Below, one piece after another: positions 38,930 through 47,067 of a stretch of 64,000 nt of DNA; the first letter of the stretch is position 1, and every line of letters begins with the position of its first letter. The notes under the pieces are model-generated. The model did not search any database and had not been told where the DNA came from. It worked only from the letters and a program-made list of their open reading frames with translations. This DNA is from Methylocapsa sp. D3K7 (GTDB taxonomy: Bacteria > Pseudomonadota > Alphaproteobacteria > Rhizobiales > Beijerinckiaceae). The position numbers were made by a program, and so were the translations under genes. Location of the stretch: positions 186,001 through 250,000 of the forward strand of contig NZ_CP123229.1 of assembly GCF_029855125.1 (NCBI RefSeq), read 5' to 3'.

Positions 38930-38974
38930 AATCATATGACTAAGGTTCTGGGTAACTATGCGGTTAAACCTTAG

Positions 38975-39908
38975 TGTCCGTCCGGGAAGTAGTTGAATCG
39001 GATGAATCATTTGTGATTCATTGGCGGCTGCCTGATTCGATGAGAGGCCGCCAATGTGGACGTCCGAAAACCGCCCGAAATACAATCGTGACAAACTGCG
39101 CTATCCGAGCGATCTGACGGACGATGAGTGGTCGCACATCGAGCCGATTATTCCACCGGCCAAACGTGGCGGACGCAAGCGCTCTGTTGAGCCGCGGGAA
39201 ATCGTGAACGGTCTCATGTATGTGCTGAGCACGGGATGCCAGTGGCGTTACGTTCCCAAAGATCTGCCGCCCAAGAGCACGCTGTTTGGTTATTTCGACC
39301 TTTGGAACTGGGACGGCACGCTGGATCGCATTCATCACGCGCTCTACGTGAAGTGTCGCGAAGCCATGGATCGTGAAGCGAGCCCGACGGCCTGCGTCAT
39401 CGACAGCCAGAGCGTAAAGAGCGCGGAAAAAGGGGGCGCCGCATCGATCCGAGCGGCTATGATGCTGGCAAGAAGATCAAAGGCAAGAAGCGCCATATCC
39501 TCGTCGATACGCTAGGCCTGCTGCTGCATGCAGTGGTGCATCCCGCCGACATTCAAGATCGGGATGGTGGCGTGCTTGTTCTGTCGACCTTGTTCGGCTT
39601 GTATCCGTTTTTACAAAAGCTCTTTGCTGATGGCGGATATCAGGGCCCGGTCTTTCAAAAGGCGTCGGCCAAAATCCTGCCGCATATACAAATCGAAATC
39701 GTCAAACGCTCCGATCAGGCCAAAGGGTTTGAGCTTCTGCCGCGACGTTGGGTTGTCGAACGCACCTTCGCTTGGCTTAATCGTTGCCGCCGCTTGGCCA
39801 AAGACTTCGAAAATCTCACCCGAAACGCACTCGCTTTTCTCCGTCTCGCCTCAATTCGTCTCACGCTCAGAAAGCTTTGTCTGAATTGATGAACTTTCCG
39901 GACCGACT
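38975..39908 (+). mobile_element. IS5-family insertion sequence, about 934 bp
   Basis: Inverted repeats TGTCCGTCCGGGAAGT and AGTCGGTCCGGAAAGT (right end read inward) bound the element. CTTAG is present just outside both ends (38970-38974 and 39909-39913), a target duplication fitting the YTAR preference of IS5-group elements. It is a different element from the one at 3269-4111. It inserted next to an IS630 remnant and just beyond the 3' end of the antiporter gene. Confidence 0.8.
39054..39889 (+). CDS. IS5-family transposase in two frames
   Basis: The first frame (39054-39515) gives the N-terminal domain (YPSDLTDDEWSHIEPIIPPA, GCQWRYVPKDLPPKSTLFGY) and the first catalytic aspartate in ACVIDSQSVKSAEKGG. 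The second frame gives HILVDTLGLLLHAVVHPADI, FADGGYQGPVF and the WVVERTFAWLNRCRRLAKDFE block with the catalytic glutamate. The frames differ by -1 and join near AAAAAGGGGGC at about 39430. That may be a programmed slip or a one-base loss; I cannot tell which. Confidence 0.8.
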
Positions 39909-39954
39909 CTTAGGAATTCGTGGTTCGTACAGTTCCAAACGTTCGAGGCCATCT

Positions 39955-41079
39955 CTAGCCTTGCACCATCAAAAGGAGGAACGTCACGAATAAGAGCAAG
40001 TGCACGGCTCCCTGCAAGATGTTCGTCCGCCCACTGGAAAAGGTGACGATGCTCAAGCCGAGAGTCAGCACCAACAAAACCATGTCGGCATGTTCAACAC
40101 CAAGAACAATTGGATGATCGGTCCAGTGACTGATGATGAGCATGATGGGGACAGTCAGACCGATCGAGGAAAGCACCGATCCGAGCAAAATGTTTACCGA
40201 ACGCTGAAGCTTGTTTGCCAAAGCCGCGCGTACAGCCCCGATGGCTTCTGGCGCAGACACAAGCAGCGCGATCACGATACCGCTGAGAGCGTCCGGACCA
40301 TGAAGAGTCTCGGTGATAAAATCGACCGGATGTGCCAACCACTCGGCCAGGTAAACAATAGGCACAATATAGGCTGCAAGCATGACGACATGGTAACCTA
40401 TTGATCGTGCCCCAGCCTTCGCTCCTCCGTGCTCGCCTCCTAGCGCCTCGCCTCCCAACATGAAATAGCCGCGATGCCGTCCCGTCTGCACCGCCAGAAA
40501 TGCGAAATAGAGACCAACAGATATAATCGCGAGCGTGCTCTCCTGCGCAAAGGATAGCGTGGGACCAGCTGTGGTCTGGGTGTAGTCCGGCAGGATCACG
40601 CTCAGCACCGCCAGCGGAATGATGACTCCGAGATAGGTGTTGGCGCCTTGAAGATTGTAGGTTTGCTCCTGGTGCTTCCATCCACCGAGCAGAAGCGAGA
40701 GGCCGACCATCCCGTTGAGAACGATCATGATCACGGAAAGGAGTGTGTCGCGGACAAGGGTCGGGTTGTTCTCACCATGTAACATGATGGCGGTAATACT
40801 CATAACCTCGATAAATGTGACTGACAAAGTCAGGATCAGCGTGCCAAAGGGTTCGCCAAGGCGCACAGCAAGATGCTCTGCGTGGCGTACGACCGACAGG
40901 GCTGAACCGAGGATCACGCTAAAGAGCCAGAGGAGCGTCGCCTTCAGGACAAGCGGGTTGGCGAGGGCGGAATCAAATGTCTTCCCCGCAACGGAGTAGA
41001 CGCCGCAGGTTAGAAGGGTGACCGAGAGAAACCATTCCGAACGCAAGCCGGCGGAATTACCTGTGGTCTTCGCAGCCAT
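39955..41079 (-). CDS. Calcium/proton antiporter (CaCA family, ChaA-like)
   Basis: 374 residues with about eleven hydrophobic helices and two alpha-repeat motifs containing the ion-binding acidic residues (GTLILTLSVTFIEVMSITAI and LLVSAPEAIGAVRAALANK). An acidic/His loop (GGEALGGEHGGAKAG) links the halves. The family exchanges Ca2+ or Na+ for protons. ATG 41079 lies only 18 bp inside the left end of the IS3-type element, so its native promoter is probably gone. Confidence 0.9.
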   Translation of the reverse strand: MAAKTTGNSAGLRSEWFLSVTLLTCGVYSVAGKTFDSALANPLVLKATLLWLFSVILGSALSVVRHAEHLAVRLGEPFGTLILTLSVTFIEVMSITAIMLHGENNPTLVRDTLLSVIMIVLNGMVGLSLLLGGWKHQEQTYNLQGANTYLGVIIPLAVLSVILPDYTQTTAGPTLSFAQESTLAIISVGLYFAFLAVQTGRHRGYFMLGGEALGGEHGGAKAGARSIGYHVVMLAAYIVPIVYLAEWLAHPVDFITETLHGPDALSGIVIALLVSAPEAIGAVRAALANKLQRSVNILLGSVLSSIGLTVPIMLIISHWTDHPIVLGVEHADMVLLVLTLGLSIVTFSSGRTNILQGAVHLLLFVTFLLLMVQG

Positions 41080-41171
41080 TAACAAGAGGGTCTACGCTGT
41101 CCGTCGTCAGATAATTTGAGACAGATGGCGGCGTGATTTAATGGAGGACGCGGCTCATCTGATGTTTGATT

Positions 41172-42152
41172 TTATGCGGCGTTCAATTGGTGTTGCAAGC
41201 GACGATTTTGGATGGTGGCTCGTTTGATCCTTTCTCGTTGCAGCAGAATGGTTTGTCCTCGGCCGAAGTAGACGTCAGCCGGCGTGAGATTGTCCAGGCT
41301 CTCGTGATAGCGGCGATGATTGTAGTGATCGACGAAGGTGTCGATCCTGGCTTCCAGGTCGCCGGGCAGATAATAGTTCTCAAGCAAGACGCGATTCTTG
41401 AGCGTCTGATGCCAGCGCTCGATTTTGCCCTGTGTTTGCGGGTGGCAGGGCGCGCCGCGCACGTGATCCATGTTGCGTTTGTCCAGCCATTCGGCCAGAT
41501 TGGCCGAGATGTAGGAAGGGCCATTGTCCGAGAGCAATCGCGGACGATGGACGACCTTGGCGTGATCAAGCCCCGCGGCTTGCAACGCCAGGTCGAGTGT
41601 TTCCGTGACGTCCCCGACCTTCATCGTCGTACAGAGCTTCCAGGCGATGATGTAGCGCGAGAAGTCGTCCAATATCGTGCTGAGGTAGAACCAACCCCAA
41701 CCAATCACCTTGAGATAAGTGAAGTCGGTCTGCCAGAGCTGGTTGGGCGCCGTCGTCTTGTCCTTGAACTCATCGGCGGCCTTCATGACGATGTAGGCGG
41801 GACTGGCGATTAGGTCGTGCTCCTTCAGCAGGCGATAAACCGAAGCTTCCGAAACAAAATAGCTTTTTGTGTCGGTGAAGCGTGTCGCCAGTTCCCGTGG
41901 CGACAGCTCCGGCTCGTCCAGGGCCAGTTGCACGATCTGGCCCCGCACATTGTCAGGAATTCGGTTCCAGACGCGGTCGGGCCTGGGAGATCGGTCTTCC
42001 AGGGCCTCTGGCCCGCCAGTCTGGCAAAGGTCGCACCATCGATAAAAGGTGGCGCGAGAGACGCCGAGTTTCTCCAGCGTCCGGCGCGCCGGCAGATGGG
42101 ATTGCTCGACCAGCCGGATGATCTCCAGTTTCTCGGAAGCCGGATATCTCAT
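41172..42152 (-). CDS. IS3-family transposase OrfB, copy 1
   Basis: A 326-residue integrase-type protein with an N-terminal HTH-like part (PARRTLEKLGVSRATFYRW) and an rve DDE domain: LWQTDFTYLKVIGWGWFYLS (Asp), RLLSDNGPSYISANLAEWL (Asp) and TQGKIERWHQTLKNRVLLEN (Glu). Its ATG overlaps the orfA stop (ATGA). An OrfAB fusion by -1 slip at the A7 run (42181-42187) is also expected. Confidence 0.92.
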   Translation of the reverse strand: MRYPASEKLEIIRLVEQSHLPARRTLEKLGVSRATFYRWCDLCQTGGPEALEDRSPRPDRVWNRIPDNVRGQIVQLALDEPELSPRELATRFTDTKSYFVSEASVYRLLKEHDLIASPAYIVMKAADEFKDKTTAPNQLWQTDFTYLKVIGWGWFYLSTILDDFSRYIIAWKLCTTMKVGDVTETLDLALQAAGLDHAKVVHRPRLLSDNGPSYISANLAEWLDKRNMDHVRGAPCHPQTQGKIERWHQTLKNRVLLENYYLPGDLEARIDTFVDHYNHRRYHESLDNLTPADVYFGRGQTILLQRERIKRATIQNRRLQHQLNAA

Positions 42153-42523
42153 TCCTCGCTTTCCCCATCCGCGATCATGCTTTTTTTGAGCAGGCGCAAT
42201 TCCAGCGCCTGCTCGGCGACGACCTCCTTCAGTGCCTGAGCTTCCCGGCGCAGGTCCTTGACCTCGCCGCTGGTCGCCGCACGCGCCGTGTCGCCCGCCA
42301 AGCGCCGCTTGCCAGCCTCCAGGAACTCCTTCGACCAGGTGTAATACAGGCTCTCGGCGATGCCCTCGCGCCGGCAGAGTTCCGCGATGCTATGCTCGCC
42401 GCGCAGGCCGTCCAGCACGATGCGGATCTTCTCCTCCGCCGAATATTGCTTGCGCGTTGCTCGGCGAATGTCCTTCACGATCCGCTCGGAGGACGACTTG
42501 GCAGTTCCGGATTTCTGGCTCAT
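42149..42523 (-). CDS. IS3-family transposase OrfA, copy 1
   Basis: An HTH protein of 124 residues from ATG 42523 (GAGTGGAG upstream): KQYSAEEKIRIVLDGLRGEH, SIAELCRREGIAESLYYTW, then a leucine-zipper-like helix (LRREAQALKEVVAEQALELR). It ends in the slippery A7 run that allows frameshifting into orfB. Its start codon is inside a hairpin (42510-42558). Confidence 0.9.
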   Translation of the reverse strand: MSQKSGTAKSSSERIVKDIRRATRKQYSAEEKIRIVLDGLRGEHSIAELCRREGIAESLYYTWSKEFLEAGKRRLAGDTARAATSGEVKDLRREAQALKEVVAEQALELRLLKKSMIADGESEE

Positions 42524-42558
42524 CTCCACTCCTCGATGGTTACGATGAGCCAGAAATC
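42510..42558 (-). promoter_or_regulatory. Hairpin enclosing the orfA start codon, copy 1
   Basis: Perfect 14-bp arms GATTTCTGGCTCAT and ATGAGCCAGAAATC flank a 21-base loop that holds the ribosome-binding site; the second arm begins with the orfA ATG. Such a fold would hide the start in read-through transcripts. Confidence 0.55.
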
Positions 42559-42575
42559 CTCCGTTATTCAACCCG

Positions 42576-42686
42576 CTAAATCTGTCTCACAGGTGCTGAC
42601 GCCGGACACGCGAACATGTCGTCGAGAAGCACGAGCGGTGCGACGCGCGTCAGCAGCCGTGCGCTGTCGAGATAGACCTGGTTCAT
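42576..42686 (-). pseudogene. AbiEii toxin gene truncated by the IS3 element
   Basis: The ATG at 42686 overlaps the antitoxin TGA (ATGA), as in AbiE operons. The first 26 codons (MNQVYLDSARLLTRVAPLVL, LDDMFA) fit the N-terminus of AbiEii nucleotidyltransferase toxins. At 42608 the IS end begins and the frame runs into a stop at 42576. The catalytic domain is gone. Confidence 0.65.
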
Positions 42687-43420
42687 GGCTTCAGCACCAA
42701 GAGCCCATCACTGGAACGGGACACCCACGGCCGGTCGCTGCCTTTAGGCAACTGAGACGGATTGAGCTTGCCGGCCCAGGGCTGGGAGAGTTCGCGGCCG
42801 AGCTGCAGGCACAGGCGCACGGTCTTGATGTTAGTGCAGCGCTTGAGCAGGTCGCGCAGCACGTCGGCGCGCAGACTATAGGTGCTCTCGACCAGCTCGC
42901 GCGCTTCCTGCAGCGGCTGCCGGACGCCGACCTCGCTCAAAACCTCCAGCAGCGCGCGTTCCGGCGCCGAGACGAGCGGACCGCCCTTGCGGTTCTCGAA
43001 GGGCCGGACGTGAAGCAGCGCGTCCGGCTCCTCCTTGAAGAGCCGCTTGCGATGGTACTCGGCCGGGAAGCGCTGGGTGAACCACTCCGGAAGGCGCCCG
43101 GCCTTCCAGCTGTAAAGGTCTAGGACAGCCCGTTGCGACAGGTACTGGCGTATGCCATGCCAGTCGAGCGCGGACTTGCCGCCAACATGCAATCCGTCGA
43201 AGCTCCGCTGCAGCAGAGCGAGGCTCGGGTGCAAGGCGGGCGGATCGTTCGGCCGGCAATAGACGCCGCGCGCCAGCCGTTGCAGCCAGCCGGCGCGGAC
43301 ATAGTGGACGGCGAGATCGGCCGATATCCCGAGGGCCGCGAGGTCCTGGGAGGTCAGCGGCGTGCCCGGCGCCAGGCGGGTGTAAAGCCGATTTAGCTTA
43401 TTCCTGTGAGTCGTAGGCAT
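42683..43420 (-). CDS. AbiEi-family type IV antitoxin
   Basis: 245 residues from ATG 43420. The N-terminal winged helix (PLTSQDLAALGISADLAVHY, VRAGWLQRLARGVYC) is followed by the AbiEi C-terminal domain (LHVGGKSALDWHGIRQYL, VSAPERALLEVLSEVG). AbiEi antitoxins repress their own operon and counter AbiEii without direct contact. Here the toxin partner is truncated, so the gene is an orphan. The open frame can start 12 codons earlier, but the 43420 start fits the family. Confidence 0.85.
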   Translation of the reverse strand: MPTTHRNKLNRLYTRLAPGTPLTSQDLAALGISADLAVHYVRAGWLQRLARGVYCRPNDPPALHPSLALLQRSFDGLHVGGKSALDWHGIRQYLSQRAVLDLYSWKAGRLPEWFTQRFPAEYHRKRLFKEEPDALLHVRPFENRKGGPLVSAPERALLEVLSEVGVRQPLQEARELVESTYSLRADVLRDLLKRCTNIKTVRLCLQLGRELSQPWAGKLNPSQLPKGSDRPWVSRSSDGLLVLKP

Positions 43421-43429
43421 ACTACGACT
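43409..43429. promoter_or_regulatory. Palindrome over the AbiEi start, candidate operator
   Basis: Perfect arms AGTCGTAG and CTACGACT are separated by GCATA and straddle the ATG at 43418-43420. AbiEi proteins bind inverted repeats in their promoter, so this may be an autoregulatory site, though its overlap with the start codon is unusual. Confidence 0.4.
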
Positions 43430-43525
43430 ATAGCAACAATTCGAAAGATTGGCCAAGTTTGGATTCGGTGCCGCTTGTCCGGCGTCAGCACCTGTGAGAC
43501 AGATTTAGCGGGTTGAATAACGGAG

Positions 43526-43574
43526 GATTTCTGGCTCATCGTAACCATCGAGGAGTGGAGATGAGCCAGAAATC
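43526..43574 (+). promoter_or_regulatory. Hairpin enclosing the orfA start codon, copy 2
   Basis: Same 14-bp perfect arms as in copy 1, with the ATG at 43561 opening the second arm and the ribosome-binding site in the loop. Confidence 0.55.
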
Positions 43575-43935
43575 CGGAACTGCCAAGTCGTCCTCCGAGC
43601 GGATCGTGAAGGACATTCGCCGAGCAACGCGCAAGCAATATTCGGCGGAGGAGAAGATCCGCATCGTGCTGGACGGCCTGCGCGGCGAGCATAGCATCGC
43701 GGAACTCTGCCGGCGCGAGGGCATCGCCGAGAGCCTGTATTACACCTGGTCGAAGGAGTTCCTGGAGGCTGGCAAGCGGCGCTTGGCGGGCGACACGGCG
43801 CGTGCGGCGACCAGCGGCGAGGTCAAGGACCTGCGCCGGGAAGCTCAGGCACTGAAGGAGGTCGTCGCCGAGCAGGCGCTGGAATTGCGCCTGCTCAAAA
43901 AAAGCATGATCGCGGATGGGGAAAGCGAGGAATGA
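43561..43935 (+). CDS. IS3-family transposase OrfA, copy 2
   Basis: Identical in translation to copy 1 OrfA. The frame open upstream of ATG 43561 lacks a better start, and GAGGAGTGGAG lies just before this ATG. The A7 run at 43897-43903 is the frameshift site. Confidence 0.9.
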   Translation: MSQKSGTAKSSSERIVKDIRRATRKQYSAEEKIRIVLDGLRGEHSIAELCRREGIAESLYYTWSKEFLEAGKRRLAGDTARAATSGEVKDLRREAQALKEVVAEQALELRLLKKSMIADGESEE

Positions 43936-44912
43936 GATATCCGGCTTCCGAGAAACTGGAGATCATCCGGCTGGTCGAGCAATCCCATCTGCCGGCGCGC
44001 CGGACGCTGGAGAAACTCGGCGTCTCTCGCGCCACCTTTTATCGATGGTGCGACCTTTGCCAGACTGGCGGGCCAGAGGCCCTGGAAGACCGATCTCCCA
44101 GGCCCGACCGCGTCTGGAACCGAATTCCTGACAATGTGCGGGGCCAGATCGTGCAACTGGCCCTGGACGAGCCGGAGCTGTCGCCACGGGAACTGGCGAC
44201 ACGCTTCACCGACACAAAAAGCTATTTTGTTTCGGAAGCTTCGGTTTATCGCCTGCTGAAGGAGCACGACCTAATCGCCAGTCCCGCCTACATCGTCATG
44301 AAGGCCGCCGATGAGTTCAAGGACAAGACGACGGCGCCCAACCAGCTCTGGCAGACCGACTTCACTTATCTCAAGGTGATTGGTTGGGGTTGGTTCTACC
44401 TCAGCACGATATTGGACGACTTCTCGCGCTACATCATCGCCTGGAAGCTCTGTACGACGATGAAGGTCGGGGACGTCACGGAAACACTCGACCTGGCGTT
44501 GCAAGCCGCGGGGCTTGATCACGCCAAGGTCGTCCATCGTCCGCGATTGCTCTCGGACAATGGCCCTTCCTACATCTCGGCCAATCTGGCCGAATGGCTG
44601 GACAAACGCAACATGGATCACGTGCGCGGCGCGCCCTGCCACCCGCAAACACAGGGCAAAATCGAGCGCTGGCATCAGACGCTCAAGAATCGCGTCTTGC
44701 TTGAGAACTATTATCTGCCCGGCGACCTGGAAGCCAGGATCGACACCTTCGTCGATCACTACAATCATCGCCGCTATCACGAGAGCCTGGACAATCTCAC
44801 GCCGGCTGACGTCTACTTCGGCCGAGGACAAACCATTCTGCTGCAACGAGAAAGGATCAAACGAGCCACCATCCAAAATCGTCGCTTGCAACACCAATTG
44901 AACGCCGCATAA
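43932..44912 (+). CDS. IS3-family transposase OrfB, copy 2
   Basis: Identical in translation to copy 1 OrfB, with an intact DDE catalytic set. Its ATG overlaps the orfA stop (ATGA). After a -1 slip at A7, OrfA reads through KKKHDRGWGKRGMRYP into this frame, giving the OrfAB fusion expected to be the active transposase. Confidence 0.92.
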   Translation: MRYPASEKLEIIRLVEQSHLPARRTLEKLGVSRATFYRWCDLCQTGGPEALEDRSPRPDRVWNRIPDNVRGQIVQLALDEPELSPRELATRFTDTKSYFVSEASVYRLLKEHDLIASPAYIVMKAADEFKDKTTAPNQLWQTDFTYLKVIGWGWFYLSTILDDFSRYIIAWKLCTTMKVGDVTETLDLALQAAGLDHAKVVHRPRLLSDNGPSYISANLAEWLDKRNMDHVRGAPCHPQTQGKIERWHQTLKNRVLLENYYLPGDLEARIDTFVDHYNHRRYHESLDNLTPADVYFGRGQTILLQRERIKRATIQNRRLQHQLNAA

Positions 44913-44986
44913 AATCAAACATCAGATGAGCCGCGTCCTCCATTAAATCACGCCGCCATCTGTCTCAAATTATCTGACGACGGACA

Positions 44987-45190
44987 GTCTTGGACTATTC
45001 CCGATTGCTAGCGCGTGTTCACGAAGTCGATAGGGTCGCCGTCAAGGCAGTACACGAACTTGGCCTCGCGATCGGCTGGCAAGCACACCAGGCGGCATAA
45101 ACAATTTGGCGAGTGCTAATCGGGCTTCTCAAGTTGCGAGCAGAAACCGGCCTCGACATAGAGAGCGTCCAATCAATAGCCGCAGCCTAA
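44987..45190 (+). pseudogene. Unidentified coding remnant cut by IS3 copy 2
   Basis: Immediately after the IS end one frame reads VLDYSRLLARVHEVDRVAVK and on to QAHQAA, TAA at 45098, then continues in the same frame (GLLKLRAETGLDIESVQSIA) to TAA 45188. The composition looks like protein, but I do not recognise it. It is probably the 3' part of a gene beheaded by the insertion and later broken by a stop. Confidence 0.35.
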
Positions 45191-45256
45191 GCAACTCAAC
45201 GATAGAAAGAGAACTAGATCGATCCTGCAAAACTTAAGAAAGAGGGAGAACCACCA

Positions 45257-46801
45257 ATGAGCACCGCGACAATAACTGACCGATCGGTTGAAACGAGCAG
45301 CGAGAGCAATCGGTTAACTGAAACCTTAGTAGAGAGGTTGAGTCATCCGGCAACGTCGCCAGACTTCGATCTGAAGAAAGGCGTGAATGAAGTCCTCGCG
45401 GATGTCGGCATGACGAGCGACGATTGTGGCGGAGAACTCAGTTTCTACGGAAGCGATCCAATTCTCCGAAGCCCGCTGCGGTTTGGGACAATGGCTGCGA
45501 TCGGCCTGGCTGCAAGGAGCGTAGCGGTGGCCGCTCTTTGGAGACAAGCCACCGGCGAAGGTCAGAATATCTCAGTGGACGTACGCAAGGCGCTGCGGCG
45601 TTTCTGCGGATTTTTTGATGGCAAATGGGAAACCGTCAATGGCCGACCGCCCTCGCCAGGTGGCTATGCGGTTAGCCCATTCCTAAAGATGGGGGATGCG
45701 TTCTTTCGCGAGACACGCGACGGACGATACGTGGTGGCGCTGGACATTTATCCTCAACTGCTCGTGCGTACCCTCGATTTTCTCCGCTGCAGCCCAAGTA
45801 CCGAATCCATTAACAAGGCCATACTCAATTGGGACGCTATGGAACTAGAGCAGGCTGCGGCGGCCGAAGGGCTGGTTCTAGCGATGATACGTACGAACGA
45901 GGAATTTCGTCGCGAACCCCAATATACACAGGTCCTCTCCAAAATGCCGCTGGTCACGGTGGAGAAAATTGGGGAGAGCGACCCCGTTCCGCTCAAGGCG
46001 AGCAACAATCTTCCTCTCGCTGGCATTCGCGCATTCGGTATGGGTCATGTCATCGCGGGAGGCGCGTTAGGAAGAGACATGGCACTATACGGCGCGGACG
46101 TGCTCAACATCTGGAGACCCCGCGATTCCGAGATTGAAGCCTTCGCGTGGGACGTCCAGGTGGGAATGCGTTCAACCGTACTCGACGACTCGAAGGAGGA
46201 TCGCGCACGGTTCAATCAGCTTCTCCAGGACGCTGACGTATTCTTTGCCAATAAGCGCCCAGGATTTTTGAAAAAGCACGACCTCGATGCCGATGCACTT
46301 TGCAAACAAAAGCCCGGATTGATTCACGCAACCGTCGTTCTCCACGGTGAGAAGGGACCTTGGTCGAACCGGCCTGGGTTCGATGAAATCGGCGCTACGG
46401 TGTCTGGCCTCTTTACGATTGAAGGTTCCTCAACTCGGCCGAAGCAGCCGCCGATTGTGCCGATTTGCGATAACGTGGTCGCCTGGTTAGGCACGACGGG
46501 GATCCTAGCAGCACTGCGAAGGCGCGCGATCGAGGGAGGCAGCTATGGCGTTGTGGTTTCGCTGACAAGAACTGTGCTTTGGTTGCTCTCGTTAGGCATC
46601 TTTGACAAGGCTTACGCAAAAGTGACCGCGGGCTCGACCGACGAGCACACGTACATCGCTCCGGATCTGTTTACCGCGGAAACACCGCTTGGAAGCTATC
46701 AGGGAATGACCGACCAGATCGTAATGTCGCGGACGCCCGGCTCCTTCAGAACCGTGCTTGTGCCGCGAGGCTCGAGCAAACCCGAATGGCTGGCGGGTTA
46801 A
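45257..46801 (+). CDS. Class III (CaiB/BaiF-type) CoA transferase
   Basis: 514 residues. The C-terminal two thirds fit family III CoA transferases: LPLAGIRAFGMGHVIAGGAL, GADVLNIWRPRDSE, FFANKRPGFLKKHDLDADAL and NRPGFDEIGATVSGLF, which keeps the aspartate that forms the aspartyl-CoA intermediate. The N-terminal 240 residues form the other half of the fold. A strong GGGAG site precedes the ATG. The acid it activates is unknown. The gene stands alone between remnants. Confidence 0.85.
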   Translation: MSTATITDRSVETSSESNRLTETLVERLSHPATSPDFDLKKGVNEVLADVGMTSDDCGGELSFYGSDPILRSPLRFGTMAAIGLAARSVAVAALWRQATGEGQNISVDVRKALRRFCGFFDGKWETVNGRPPSPGGYAVSPFLKMGDAFFRETRDGRYVVALDIYPQLLVRTLDFLRCSPSTESINKAILNWDAMELEQAAAAEGLVLAMIRTNEEFRREPQYTQVLSKMPLVTVEKIGESDPVPLKASNNLPLAGIRAFGMGHVIAGGALGRDMALYGADVLNIWRPRDSEIEAFAWDVQVGMRSTVLDDSKEDRARFNQLLQDADVFFANKRPGFLKKHDLDADALCKQKPGLIHATVVLHGEKGPWSNRPGFDEIGATVSGLFTIEGSSTRPKQPPIVPICDNVVAWLGTTGILAALRRRAIEGGSYGVVVSLTRTVLWLLSLGIFDKAYAKVTAGSTDEHTYIAPDLFTAETPLGSYQGMTDQIVMSRTPGSFRTVLVPRGSSKPEWLAG

Positions 46802-46967
46802 GAGCACTGTACCGGAAGGGAGTTCGCTGAAGCCACCCCGCGACTGCGGATTGCCATTTGGTGGAGCGCGTCAAAGTCTTCAGCCAGTCGGGAAGGACTC
46901 CAGCGTGTCACGGTCGGACATCAACCCATGTTGGCGCGGATAATCCGTCGCGGGCAAGGAATGTCGC

Positions 46968-47067
46968 ATGAGGATCGGGCTTTTTATCCACTGCTACATC
47001 GACGCATTTTGCCGGAGATCCGCATCGCCACGCTTGAGCTCTTGTAGCGGTTTGGTCAAGAGGTCGA
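46968..47067 (+). pseudogene. Fragment resembling LutA/GlcF-type Fe-S protein N-terminus
   Basis: From ATG 46968 the sequence gives MRIGLFIHCYIDAF and, after a frameshift, PEIRIATLELL, a stop, then RFGQEVEC. This matches the start of LutA-type lactate-utilisation Fe-S proteins (pattern MRIGLFIPCYIDAF...GIATLELLERFG). Everything after about 35 codons is missing. It runs directly into a fumarase-like fragment. Confidence 0.6.

Larger units (their letters stand above)
41098..42608 (-). mobile_element. IS3-family insertion sequence, copy 1
   Basis: The ends TGTCCGTCGTCAGATAATTT (left) and TGTCCGGCGTCAGCACCTGT (right, read inward) are imperfect inverted repeats followed by a shared GAGACAGAT. CGC stands on both sides, which could be a 3-bp duplication or chance. 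It carries orfA and orfB on the minus strand. Confidence 0.85.
41098..44986. mobile_element. Composite structure of two inverted IS3-family elements around an AbiEi gene
   Basis: Two 1511-bp copies in opposite directions enclose 867 bp (42609-43475). All their open frames translate identically, and the end sequences I compared match base for base, so duplication is recent. The enclosed segment holds an antitoxin gene and the first 26 codons of its toxin. The outer flanks (CGC at the left, GTC at the right) do not match, so no clear target duplication supports transposition as one unit. Confidence 0.7.
43476..44986 (+). mobile_element. IS3-family insertion sequence, copy 2
   Basis: Inverted second copy with the same ends as copy 1. 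The bases outside it (GCT on the left, GTC on the right) do not form a clear target duplication. It is followed directly by a truncated reading frame at 44987. Confidence 0.85.

Noticed and set aside
41092..44992. Target-site duplication for a mobile composite transposon
   Set aside because: Outer flanks read CGC and GTC; no matching direct repeat, so movement as one unit is not supported.
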